Origin: Bacteroidota bacterium
GTDB lineage: Bacteria; Bacteroidota; Ignavibacteria; Ignavibacteriales; Melioribacteraceae
Assembly (NCBI GenBank): GCA_023453125.1
Contig: JAEXUB010000073.1
Location: 1 to 24,840 of the forward strand
Direction of reading: 5' to 3'
DNA length: 24,840 nt
Shown one piece after another: positions 1 through 5,921 of this stretch. Both the position numbers and the translations under genes were made by a program. Every line of letters begins with the position of its first letter. Position 1 is the first letter of the stretch. Below the pieces are notes generated by a model. The model saw nothing but the letters and a program-made list of their open reading frames with translations, ran no database searches and was not told the DNA's origin.

Positions 1-36
1 AGTTTGTCCGCCGAATGGCTGGGAGACAATTTAACC

Positions 37-76
37 AAAAAAAACCTCGCATTACTTTAAGGCTTAGTAATGCAAG
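37..76 (-). terminator. Rho-independent terminator (third copy in the tRNA array)
   Basis: On the minus strand an 11-bp stem (arms 46-56 and 66-76, one G-U pair) encloses a 9-nt loop and is followed by eight T residues (complement of A37-44). It lies downstream of the tRNA 3' fragment at 100-126. It therefore occupies the same relative place as the terminators at 405-435 and 754-784, although its sequence differs from theirs. Confidence 0.75.
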
Positions 77-99
77 CTTACCCGCCTTCTTTTTGGCTG

Positions 100-126
100 A
101 CCAATGACCCTCCCGCTTAAAGCGGG
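100..126 (-). pseudogene. tRNA fragment (anticodon arm and part of T arm)
   Basis: These 27 nt are identical to 464-490, which is part of the longer tRNA remnant at 445-501. They cover the anticodon stem-loop (arms CCCGC and GCGGG) and the start of the T arm. The acceptor stem and the D arm are missing, so it cannot be a working tRNA. It is the most eroded of the three tRNA remnants in this array. Confidence 0.6.
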
Positions 127-186
127 CTTGATCGCCTATGGCGATGTGCTCTTTGTTTTATTACAATCGACGATGTGTTTAACTTC

Positions 187-232
187 GGTGTCCTCGATAC
201 TCCCTTCGTTTCACTCAGGGAGCTCGGACACC
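187..232. repeat. REP-like palindrome, unit B
   Basis: This is a 46-bp imperfect hairpin. The outer 7-bp arms are GGTGTCC (187-193) and GGACACC (226-232). The inner arms are CTCCCT (200-205) and AGGGAG (217-222). The core resembles the widespread CCCTGAG...GAAGGG palindromes seen between genes in many bacterial genomes. It lies in inverted orientation to the unit at 248-292. Confidence 0.65.
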
Positions 233-247
233 TTTTCATTTTTACCC

Positions 248-292
248 GGTCTCCGAGTGTTCCGAGCATGCGAGGAAAGTATCGAGGAGACC
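248..292. repeat. REP-like palindrome, unit A (inverted partner)
   Basis: This is a 45-bp imperfect hairpin with 7-bp outer arms GGTCTCC (248-254) and GGAGACC (286-292) and weaker inner pairing. Its plus strand carries GTATCGAG, the reverse complement of CTCGATAC in unit B (193-200). The two units are thus inverted copies separated by 15 bp, the layout of a BIME (paired REP elements). Confidence 0.62.
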
Positions 293-328
293 ATTTAAAC
301 GCAAAAAGCCTCACATTTCTATGATGTG

Positions 329-476
329 CAAGGTTGGAGGTATAACCGGTGTAGTGCCGCCCTTTATCGGAGCGTAATATGTAAATATAATATGTTGACA
401 TAATAAAAAAGCCTTGCAATAAAATTACAAGGCTTCTTTGTTTGTGGGAGCTAATGGATTCGAACCAATGACCCTC
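329..476. repeat. Direct repeat, left copy (GIY-YIG start + terminator + tRNA 3' part)
   Basis: This 148-bp segment aligns without gaps to 678-825 at a constant offset of 349 bp, and I count six mismatches. It spans the first ~24 codons of a GIY-YIG gene, a terminator, and the 3' part of a tRNA-Val-like gene. The terminator-tRNA half is identical and the coding half carries all the differences. Confidence 0.85.
405..435 (-). terminator. Rho-independent terminator behind tRNA remnant
   Basis: The 11-bp arms are 409-419 and 425-435, with a 5-nt loop and one mismatch. On the minus strand they are followed by a T tract (complement of A405-410). It is identical to the terminator at 754-784 behind the intact tRNA-Val. 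Confidence 0.85.
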
Positions 477-501
477 CCGCTTAAAGCGGGGTGCTCTGAA
501 C
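445..501 (-). pseudogene. tRNA-Val-like remnant lacking the 5' acceptor and D stem
   Basis: Positions 445-476 are identical to the 3' end of tRNA-Val (discriminator, acceptor 3' strand and T arm), and 492-501 match its D-arm 3' side. Only the anticodon arm differs: CCCCG, loop CTTTAAG, CGGGA, the same length as in the intact tRNA. The loop would give anticodon UUA. The remnant begins immediately after the TAG stop of the GIY-YIG gene (502-504), so the 5' acceptor strand and D stem are absent. It cannot fold as a complete tRNA. I read it as the displaced 3' part of a tRNA gene invaded by the GIY-YIG unit. Confidence 0.8.
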
Positions 502-750
502 CTACAGTGTCTGAATGTAATGCAGAGCCCTTTGTGAATTTTTAAAGGATTTTAGTTGTTTTTCAAGTACCATAGCCAAAGATTTATCAGGAAATTCTTT
601 AAATGCGATTATTCCCCATTTTTCGGTAGTTGCTGTAAAACCAGAGTGCTTTCTGTTATGTTGAGCAAGTCTCTGCTCAAGGTTGGAGGTATAACCGATG
701 TAGTGCCGCCCTTTATCAGAGCCTAATATGTAGACATAATATGTTGGCAT
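502..750 (-). CDS. Small GIY-YIG nuclease domain protein (UPF0213/YhbQ-like)
   Basis: This 82-residue protein is essentially one GIY-YIG nuclease domain. It shows YYVYIL near the N-terminus and HYIGYT about 8 residues later, then the conserved Asn and Arg (SNLEQR), QHN, and a late Glu in VLEKQLK. Stand-alone proteins of this family are presumed DNA endonucleases, but their cell role is poorly known. I chose ATG at 750. A longer TTG start at 768 would lie inside the terminator stem of tRNA-Val. No Shine-Dalgarno and no promoter can be seen between that terminator (754-784) and the ATG, so expression may rely on read-through. The stop codon abuts a tRNA remnant (445-501). A broken copy lies at 117-401. 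Confidence 0.85.
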   Translation of the reverse strand: MPTYYVYILGSDKGRHYIGYTSNLEQRLAQHNRKHSGFTATTEKWGIIAFKEFPDKSLAMVLEKQLKSFKNSQRALHYIQTL

Positions 751-825
751 AATAAAAAAGCCTTGCAATAAAATTACAAGGCTTCTTTGTTTGTGGGAGC
801 TAATGGATTCGAACCAATGACCCTC
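678..825. repeat. Direct repeat, right copy (GIY-YIG start + terminator + tRNA 3' part)
   Basis: This is the partner of 329-476 at an offset of 349 bp. Here the segment belongs to the intact GIY-YIG gene and the intact tRNA-Val. Confidence 0.85.
754..784 (-). terminator. Rho-independent terminator of tRNA-Val
   Basis: The 11-bp arms are 758-768 and 774-784 (one mismatch), with a 5-nt loop and a T tract on the minus strand at 759-754. It lies 10 nt past the tRNA-Val 3' end and directly before the ATG of the GIY-YIG gene. Confidence 0.88.
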
Positions 826-868
826 TGCTTGTAAGGCAGATGCTCTGAACCAGCTGAGCTAAGCTCCC
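794..868 (-). tRNA. tRNA-Val (anticodon UAC)
   Basis: This 75-nt sequence folds as a complete cloverleaf. The acceptor is GGGAGCT/AGCTCCC with discriminator A, and the D arm is GCTC/GAGC. The anticodon stem is TCTGC/GCAGA with loop CTTACAA (anticodon TAC, positions 34-36), and the T loop is TTCGAAT. One T-T mismatch lies in the T stem. The 3' CCA is not encoded. A terminator follows at 754-784. Its 3' part is duplicated at 445-476, and a degraded 5' relative lies just upstream at 894-951. Confidence 0.95.
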
Positions 869-893
869 ATATATATAAAATTCAAAATTTTTA

Positions 894-951
894 GAACCAA
901 TGAACCTCCCGCAAGGCGGGGTGCTCTCGAACTTAGCTGAACTAAGCTCCC
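894..951 (-). pseudogene. tRNA remnant lacking T-arm end and 3' acceptor
   Basis: The 5' acceptor strand (GGGAGCT), a mutated D arm and a GC-rich anticodon arm (CCCGC ... GCGGG with a shortened loop) are recognisable and related to tRNA-Val. The sequence stops after the ATTGGTTC of the T arm and runs into AT-rich DNA, so the 3' acceptor strand is missing. It is complementary in extent to the remnant at 445-501: this one keeps the 5' part, that one the 3' part. Both share the unusual CCCGC/GCGGG anticodon stem. Confidence 0.7.
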
Positions 952-1076
952 GAATTGTACAACAAAATTTCAAAAAATTTAGGTAATAATAATAGGTATT
1001 AACTTCCTATTTTGCAATAGCAAACACAAAATATTTTCAATTTTTATGGGCTAAAAAACGATTATTTCTCTTAAAA

Positions 1077-1104
1077 GCAAAAAAGAGAAGAATACTTCTC
1101 TTTT
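1077..1104 (-). terminator. Rho-independent terminator of tRNA-Gly
   Basis: A perfect 10-bp stem (1081-1090 with 1095-1104) has a 4-nt loop and is followed on the minus strand by a T-rich tract. It starts 3 nt past the tRNA-Gly 3' end. The stem is A/G on one side and C/T on the other, so it is not GC-rich. Confidence 0.75.
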
Positions 1105-1106
1105 AG

Positions 1107-1179
1107 AGCGGACGACGGGGATCGAACCCGCGACATTCAGCTTGGGAAGCTGACACTCTACCAACTGAGTTACGTCCGC
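1107..1179 (-). tRNA. tRNA-Gly (anticodon CCC)
   Basis: This 73-nt cloverleaf has acceptor GCGGACG/CGTCCGC and discriminator T. The anticodon stem is TCAGC/GCTGA with loop TTCCCAA (anticodon CCC, reading GGG codons). The T arm is GCGGG-TTCGATC-CCCGT. CCA is not encoded. It has its own promoter (1186-1217) and terminator (1077-1104), so it is probably a separate transcript from tRNA-Val. Confidence 0.95.
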
Positions 1180-1185
1180 ATGTCT

Positions 1186-1217
1186 CAAAATTAAAGACTA
1201 ATTTCTATTTATTCAAT
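1186..1217 (-). promoter_or_regulatory. Bacteroidota-type promoter for tRNA-Gly
   Basis: On the minus strand ATTG (1217-1214), a 20-bp spacer and TAATTTTG (1193-1186) match the Bacteroidota vegetative consensus TTTG, 19-21 bp, TAnnTTTG. The -7 box ends 6 bp before the tRNA 5' end, which is the expected distance. The one deviation is ATTG for TTTG. Confidence 0.7.
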
Positions 1218-1236
1218 ACTTTATTTAAATTTTGAT

Positions 1237-1902
1237 ATGAATTTTACCAAAACTCATGAAAATATTATAATAATTCTAGTCATAATTGCCTCTTTCATTT
1301 TCTGGAATTCATTAGTCCTTTTTCCTGTAAAGCTGATTGCCGTAGTTTTTCACGAAATGACGCACGTAATTACTGCACTTATTACCGGTGGAATAGTTGA
1401 GGCCGTAACAATTACAACCGATTTGGGAGGGGTTACGACACTAAGAAATGCCAATGAAATCCCGGTTCTTGCGGCAGGCTATCCCGGCTCGCTAATACTT
1501 GGCATTATACTGTATCTCTCACTTAAAAAAGAAAAATTAACTCCGTTTATACTCGGTTTTATTTCCCTGCTATATATTTTATTCCCTATTTTCTTTATTA
1601 AGAACCAATTCGGGATTTTTTCTTCTTTAGGAATTGCCCTATTCTTCGGAGCATTAATATTCCTTAAACAGAAGTCAATCCTCTCAATAACATTAAAAGT
1701 ACTTTCCCTTCTTTCTATCTCCTACGTAATTAATGATGTAATATATGATACATTCCTTACTTCAAGTCTTTATTCGGATGCAGTAAGGCTTGAACAGCTG
1801 ACTGGAATTAATGATTATCTTTGGGGAAGTTTATGGATTCTTCTTGCCGTTACTGCCCTTACTATTATAATCTGGAATATGTTCAGGCTGAGGAAGAAGT
1901 AA
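1237..1902 (+). CDS. M50B-like membrane metalloprotease
   Basis: This 221-residue, very hydrophobic protein has about six predicted membrane segments. The zinc-protease motif HEMTH is at residues 39-43 at the end of a membrane helix, followed by a glycine-containing stretch (TGG, 50-52). The segment AAGYPGS (79-85) is also typical of the Peptidase_M50B family. These relatives of site-2 proteases are presumed to cut substrates within the membrane, but no substrate can be named here. It is the only plus-strand protein gene in the window. It ends (TAA 1900-1902) exactly where the convergent MFS gene ends, with no bases between and no terminator visible. No clear ribosome binding site precedes the ATG. 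Confidence 0.8.
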   Translation: MNFTKTHENIIIILVIIASFIFWNSLVLFPVKLIAVVFHEMTHVITALITGGIVEAVTITTDLGGVTTLRNANEIPVLAAGYPGSLILGIILYLSLKKEKLTPFILGFISLLYILFPIFFIKNQFGIFSSLGIALFFGALIFLKQKSILSITLKVLSLLSISYVINDVIYDTFLTSSLYSDAVRLEQLTGINDYLWGSLWILLAVTALTIIIWNMFRLRKK

Positions 1903-3222
1903 CTATTCTTTTGCCGGTGCAGGTTCTGAAACCTTTCGCAGAAGTATTAATCCGACTGCAAAAAAGAAGATGACGGTAAGAATTGCAAATCGCTGATTTC
2001 CGGTGATATAGCTTGCGAGTCCGAATGTAAGGGGCCCAACAATTGCGGAGCTCTTGCCGAAAAAGCTGTAAAATCCGAAAAACTCAGTTTTTCTTTCGGG
2101 AGGAATCAGTTTTGACATTAGTCCCCTGCTGGTAGATTGAGTAGCTCCCATAACACTGCCGGCTAGAAGTCCTACTATGTAAAAAGAATAGACTTCAATT
2201 GATACGGGATCCATTCCTGTAACTGAATTAATCATCTTAACCAGAACTGCTTCGGTACTGCTTGTCAGGTAGGCAAAGAGGATAGTCCCAATCCAGATTA
2301 CCAGAGAGAATATAAGTGCTCTTTTCTGCCCGATTGAATCGGAGATTACTCCGAATAATACGGAGCCGATAATTGCGGTTGTTTGAACGATAATAAAGAA
2401 AACTATCAGTTCATTCATAGAGAAATGAAGTGTAGTTGAAGCATAATTACCTGAAAAGAAAATAACGGTATTTACTCCTTCAATAAAGAAAAAGAAAGCA
2501 AGCAGAAAATACATCAGGTTTTTATTCTCTTTCAAGTGCTTTAGAGTAAAGAGTACCCTTTCGAAACCAATTTTATAATATGGTTTATGCCCTTCGGCCT
2601 TCTTTCTTGAATCCTGAAGAAATATGAACAATGGTAAAGAGAATACCAGAAAGAATAAAGAAGCAATAACGAAAGTTTCTCTTATAGCTCCGGCTTTGAT
2701 AAACGGGAATGCAATAGCAAGTATAACGAGTGAACCGAGATATCCCATAGCAAAACCGTATCCGCTAACCCGGCCGTAATTCTTTGGGGCTGTGAGCTCC
2801 GGGAGGAATGAATCATAAAAAACCAGTCCGCTTTCGAATCCTACATTCGCGAATATAAAAAGGATTACGGCTGCAAACACATCTCCTTCTTTGATAAAGT
2901 AGAGCATTGCCGTAGCTGTAATGCACATAAGCGTGAAAAAGAGGAGGAACCTTTTTTTACCTGCCGAATGGTCTGCAATTGCCCCGAGAACGGGAGAAAT
3001 GATTGCCGTAATTATCATCGAAATGCTGGTGGCAACACTCCAGTAGAAATCCCCAACCGGCTTGCCGCTTACAACAGTCTGCTTAAAGTAAACGGCAAAG
3101 AGAAAAGTAACAACAACAATAGAATAGGAAGTGTTGGCAAAATCGAACAGGGTCCAGCTTAAAATCTTTCCCTTATTCTTCAGGCTGCTGTTTCTTATGG
3201 GATTTTTTAGGGAGGGATTCAT
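1903..3222 (-). CDS. UMF1-family MFS transporter
   Basis: This 439-residue protein has about 12 membrane segments. The N-terminal FDFANTSYS motif is the hallmark of the UMF1/Atg22-like branch of the major facilitator superfamily. A cytoplasmic loop between the halves (around residues 200-235) is followed by the second six-helix bundle. The substrate is unknown for bacterial members. ATG at 3222 is preceded by AGAGGA at a 7-nt spacing, so it is preferred over the TTG at 3225. The start lies inside nusB (50-bp overlap), which suggests translational coupling although the functions seem unrelated. It ends directly against the convergent protease gene. Confidence 0.88.
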   Translation of the reverse strand: MNPSLKNPIRNSSLKNKGKILSWTLFDFANTSYSIVVVTFLFAVYFKQTVVSGKPVGDFYWSVATSISMIITAIISPVLGAIADHSAGKKRFLLFFTLMCITATAMLYFIKEGDVFAAVILFIFANVGFESGLVFYDSFLPELTAPKNYGRVSGYGFAMGYLGSLVILAIAFPFIKAGAIRETFVIASLFFLVFSLPLFIFLQDSRKKAEGHKPYYKIGFERVLFTLKHLKENKNLMYFLLAFFFFIEGVNTVIFFSGNYASTTLHFSMNELIVFFIIVQTTAIIGSVLFGVISDSIGQKRALIFSLVIWIGTILFAYLTSSTEAVLVKMINSVTGMDPVSIEVYSFYIVGLLAGSVMGATQSTSRGLMSKLIPPERKTEFFGFYSFFGKSSAIVGPLTFGLASYITGNQRFAILTVIFFFAVGLILLRKVSEPAPAKE

Positions 3223-3679
3223 CAATAAGTCCTCTGCCGGTTTTATTTAGTTTTCCTTCCTCTTTAAGGTCGGAGAGAATTGCGTCAAGAATGCCATTAA
3301 TAAACTTACCGCTGTTTGAAGTACTGTAATCCTTGCCGATTTCTATCACCTCATTTATTGAAACCTTGGGGGGTATATCAGGGAAATAGAGAATTTCTGC
3401 TATCCCGATACGGAGCAGAAGCTTGTCAATAAGGGCAATACGGGCCATTTCCCAATTATCCACTTTTTCCTTTATTTTCTGGTCCAATTCCTTTTGTGAG
3501 GCAATCACTTTATTAACCAGCTGAACGCTGAATTCTTTGTCATTTTTATTCTCAATGTCAGAGAGTATTCCATCGGTAAGGGCGGTTAAACCTTCTTTAT
3601 TCATTTCGTAGGCATACAAAATCTGCAGAGTTTTTACCCTAAGAACTCTGCGGTTGCGTTTTTTATCGGAACTGCTCAA
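3173..3679 (-). CDS. nusB: Transcription antitermination factor NusB
   Basis: This 168-residue all-helical RNA-binding protein joins NusE (S10) in antitermination complexes on rRNA operons. The family signature is clear in the second half: NWEMARIALIDKLLLRIG, then the PPKVSINEVIEIGKDYS segment and GKFINGILDAI. The first half (RRVLRVKTLQILYAYEM) is the usual opening helix. Translation starts at TTG 3679, supported by AAGGAG 6 nt upstream; there is no in-frame ATG. A charged tail beyond the core domain (about residues 150-168) overlaps the start of the next gene. An 85-bp gap with a 7-bp hairpin separates it from the upstream dehydrogenase gene. Confidence 0.95.
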   Translation of the reverse strand: MSSSDKKRNRRVLRVKTLQILYAYEMNKEGLTALTDGILSDIENKNDKEFSVQLVNKVIASQKELDQKIKEKVDNWEMARIALIDKLLLRIGIAEILYFPDIPPKVSINEVIEIGKDYSTSNSGKFINGILDAILSDLKEEGKLNKTGRGLIDESLPKKSHKKQQPEE

Positions 3680-3713
3680 TTATAACTCCTTGCTGCTGCT
3701 GATTCTATAAACT

Positions 3714-3731
3714 GGCGGCATTTCTGCCGCC
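3714..3731. other. GC-rich hairpin between leucine dehydrogenase and nusB
   Basis: A perfect 7-bp stem GGCGGCA/TGCCGCC encloses a 4-nt loop in the 85-bp gap between the two genes. It could end the upstream transcript or lie in the nusB leader. No T run follows on either strand, so I do not call it a terminator. Confidence 0.5.
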
Positions 3732-3764
3732 CAAATTTACAATAATCTATCGAGAAATGTGATA

Positions 3765-4847
3765 TTATCTGGAGGAAGAACAGGTAAATATTTTACTTAT
3801 TCCCCCTATTTTTTCCAATCTTTCTTCAACAATCCTGTTGGAAGCGGTATGTGTTGGTATGTTTTGTTCTTTTGATATCCTGAAGACGTTCTTTAGAATG
3901 TCATAAATGCCTTCAGCCTGCTTCATGGCACGGTCCTGACGGTATCCTTCGAGCTCATTTGCCACATTTATTAAGCCCCCGGCATTAATAACATAATCGG
4001 GAGCATAGAGAATTCCTTTTTCCCTCAGCATCTGCCCATGCTTGTCTTCATCTTCAAGCTGATTGTTGGCAGCTCCTGCAATAATCTGGCATTTTAATTT
4101 GGATATTGAGTCGTCATTTATGATTCCCCCTAAAGCAGCGGGTGCAAAAATATCTGCATCAACATCAAATATTTCATTCGGTTTTACAATATGTGCCTTA
4201 ACAGTTTCTACAATTCTTTTTGTTTTCTCTTCAACCAAATCGGAAATAAAAAGGATCGCCCCTTCGCTGTAGAGATGCTCGCAGAGATAGCGTGCCACCT
4301 GTCCTGCTCCCTGAATTGCAATCCTTCTTCCTTTAAGGGAATCACTTCCCCATTTTTCGTGGGCGCACGCTTTCATACCGACAAATATACCGTATGCCGT
4401 TACAGGTGCAGGGTCTCCCGAACCTCCCAAAGCCCTTGAGATACCGGTAACATTCTTTGTTTCCATCCTTACAAATTCCATATCCTTAACATCAGTGCCC
4501 ACGTCCTCTGCCGTAATGTATCTTCCGCCGAGACTGTCTACAAATTTGCCGAATGTTCTGAAGAGGAGCTCATTTTTCTGAGTAGAGGAATCTCCGATAA
4601 TAACCGCTTTGCCGCCGCCGTAATTAAGCCCTGCAATGGCTGCTTTATAGGTCATTCCCCTTGAGAGGCGGAGCGCGTCTTTCAATGCCATGTCAACATT
4701 TGGATAATTCCACATTCTGGTACCCCCTATAGCCGGACCCAATGTGGTATTATGAATTGTAATTATAGCCTTTAATCCCGATTCTTTATTGGAACAATAA
4801 ACAATTTGTTCATGTCCGTATTTTTCCATTACGCTAAAATCCTGCAT
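3765..4847 (-). CDS. ldh: Leucine/branched-chain amino-acid dehydrogenase
   Basis: This 360-residue member of the Glu/Leu/Phe/Val dehydrogenase family reversibly deaminates a branched-chain amino acid to the 2-oxo acid with NAD+. GLNYGGGKAVI places the catalytic lysine at residue 80, the position I recall for Bacillus leucine dehydrogenase. The Asp of AEDVGTD (115) and GGSGDPAP (141-148) are also present. The nucleotide-binding GAGQVA (180-185) begins the Rossmann domain. ATG at 4847 has AGAGG 7 nt upstream. The frame stays open to 4985, but that extension would overlap the DUF218 gene and is not conserved-looking. Length matches the leucine rather than the glutamate dehydrogenases (which are 410-450). 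Valine or phenylalanine preference cannot be excluded. Confidence 0.88.
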   Translation of the reverse strand: MQDFSVMEKYGHEQIVYCSNKESGLKAIITIHNTTLGPAIGGTRMWNYPNVDMALKDALRLSRGMTYKAAIAGLNYGGGKAVIIGDSSTQKNELLFRTFGKFVDSLGGRYITAEDVGTDVKDMEFVRMETKNVTGISRALGGSGDPAPVTAYGIFVGMKACAHEKWGSDSLKGRRIAIQGAGQVARYLCEHLYSEGAILFISDLVEEKTKRIVETVKAHIVKPNEIFDVDADIFAPAALGGIINDDSISKLKCQIIAGAANNQLEDEDKHGQMLREKGILYAPDYVINAGGLINVANELEGYRQDRAMKQAEGIYDILKNVFRISKEQNIPTHTASNRIVEERLEKIGGISKIFTCSSSR

Positions 4848-4878
4848 AGAAAGACCTCTGTTATTAATTAAAAATCCT

Positions 4879-5916
4879 TTATACTGCGAATAGCCAGAAT
4901 AAAAGCAAAGCTGCGCTTTCCCTAAGCCTGTAATATAATAATTTCTCTGTTGTAATATTATATTCCGAAGCGGAACTTTCCGCATTTATATCAAAAAATC
5001 TGCATATTTCGAGAGCACGCACAAGGTGGAATTCATCGGATATTACAATTACCTTCTGTAGATTCAGGTCTTTAAGCCTGTGAGTCTTCAAAAACGCAAC
5101 CTGTTCAACGGTATTAGAGGACTTTTCCTCAATCAGGATGTCTTCCTGGTTCATACCCAGTCTCTTAAGATAATCAAGAGCCGTCTTGGCTTCGCTTTTT
5201 TCCCCCGGGGCATTGCTTCCGGTAACCTGAATTTTCTTTATTATTCCCTCCTTATAGAGGGCAAATGCTTTTTTAATTCTCCCTTCAAAGATTGGGCTCG
5301 GTTTATTCCCCTGCCAGACAGCGGCCCCCAGAATAACTCCCGTCTTATAAACCCCCTTCGGAATCTGTTCCGAATCGTGCTTTTTAAGAACTGAATAAAA
5401 GAAGCTGAAAAGAATTACTATAACTGCAATAAATCCAGCTTTAAAAACCGCTTTAAGATATACAAACTTAGATTCTGCAAAAAAGGAGCTGATTATAAGA
5501 GACAATACATAAAATTGAATGATCTGGCTTAAAATGAAAAGATACATGTAATAAATTCTCTTTGACGAAGCAATGCCCGACAGAAAACCGGGAACATCCA
5601 TTCTGAAATACTCCGTAAAGAGAATAAAGAGATGTATTACAGCAGAAATGATGAGAAGAACCATCGCAGGCTTAGGAGAAAAATGAGGAGTAATCTTCTT
5701 TACCCGTTCAGTAGCCCAGATGCCAACAGCTGTAATAAAGGTAAATCCAATATTTAAAATGTTTCCCAGAGCCGTAAAGGAAAAATCGCGGAATCCGAGA
5801 TCGTTGAATTTATATTTAAGGAAAAGGAGCAGTATCAAATCGGCAAAAAGTATTCCCAATATCGGCTTTAAATAACCTTTTTTGCTGCTTCTCCCTGTTC
5901 CGGTTCTTTTTTTCAT
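4879..5916 (-). CDS. DUF218 (YdcF/SanA-like) membrane protein
   Basis: This is a 345-residue protein. About five hydrophobic segments fill the first ~180 residues. The C-terminal half is a DUF218 domain that begins GVILGAAV and continues with RIKKAFALYKEG, a TGSNAPGEKSEA segment, SSNTVEQV and SDEFHLVRA. DUF218 proteins such as YdcF and SanA are linked to the cell envelope, but their reaction is not established. ATG at 5916 is used. A TTG at 5925 overlaps the TGA of the ABC gene and is an alternative. It is very likely co-translated with the ABC ATPase. The dehydrogenase starts 31 bp beyond its stop. Confidence 0.82.
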   Translation of the reverse strand: MKKRTGTGRSSKKGYLKPILGILFADLILLLFLKYKFNDLGFRDFSFTALGNILNIGFTFITAVGIWATERVKKITPHFSPKPAMVLLIISAVIHLFILFTEYFRMDVPGFLSGIASSKRIYYMYLFILSQIIQFYVLSLIISSFFAESKFVYLKAVFKAGFIAVIVILFSFFYSVLKKHDSEQIPKGVYKTGVILGAAVWQGNKPSPIFEGRIKKAFALYKEGIIKKIQVTGSNAPGEKSEAKTALDYLKRLGMNQEDILIEEKSSNTVEQVAFLKTHRLKDLNLQKVIVISDEFHLVRALEICRFFDINAESSASEYNITTEKLLYYRLRESAALLLFWLFAV

Positions 5917-5921
5917 CAGGC

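Larger units (their letters stand above)
117..401 (-). pseudogene. Broken GIY-YIG nuclease copy, fused to REP-like DNA
   Basis: The first ~24 codons (401 down to about 329, starting MSTYYIYIL and including HYTGYTSNL) match the intact GIY-YIG gene at 502-750. At about position 329 the similarity stops abruptly. The reading frame stays open to 117, but it now runs through two palindromic repeats (187-232, 248-292) and encodes nothing resembling the rest of the nuclease domain. The conserved Arg, His-Asn and C-terminal Glu of the family are lost. I interpret it as a dead copy whose 3' part was replaced by recombination. The start lies just past the terminator at 405-435, exactly as in the intact copy. 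Confidence 0.7.

Noticed and set aside
104..298. Plus-strand frame of 64 codons at the window start
   Set aside because: It runs through palindromes and a tRNA fragment and has no ribosome binding site or recognisable protein features.
445..501. A functional ochre-suppressor tRNA
   Set aside because: The 5' acceptor strand and D stem are replaced by the GIY-YIG gene, so no cloverleaf can form.
329..825. CRISPR or satellite array
   Set aside because: There are only two copies of a 148-bp segment at 349-bp spacing, with coding and tRNA content. No short regular repeats or spacers are present.
3714..3731. Rho-independent terminator after the leucine dehydrogenase gene
   Set aside because: The stem is good, but no T run follows on either strand.
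4848..4985. N-terminal extension of the leucine dehydrogenase
   Set aside because: It lies in the DUF218 gene in another frame, gives a sequence not seen in the family, and a good Shine-Dalgarno supports ATG 4847.
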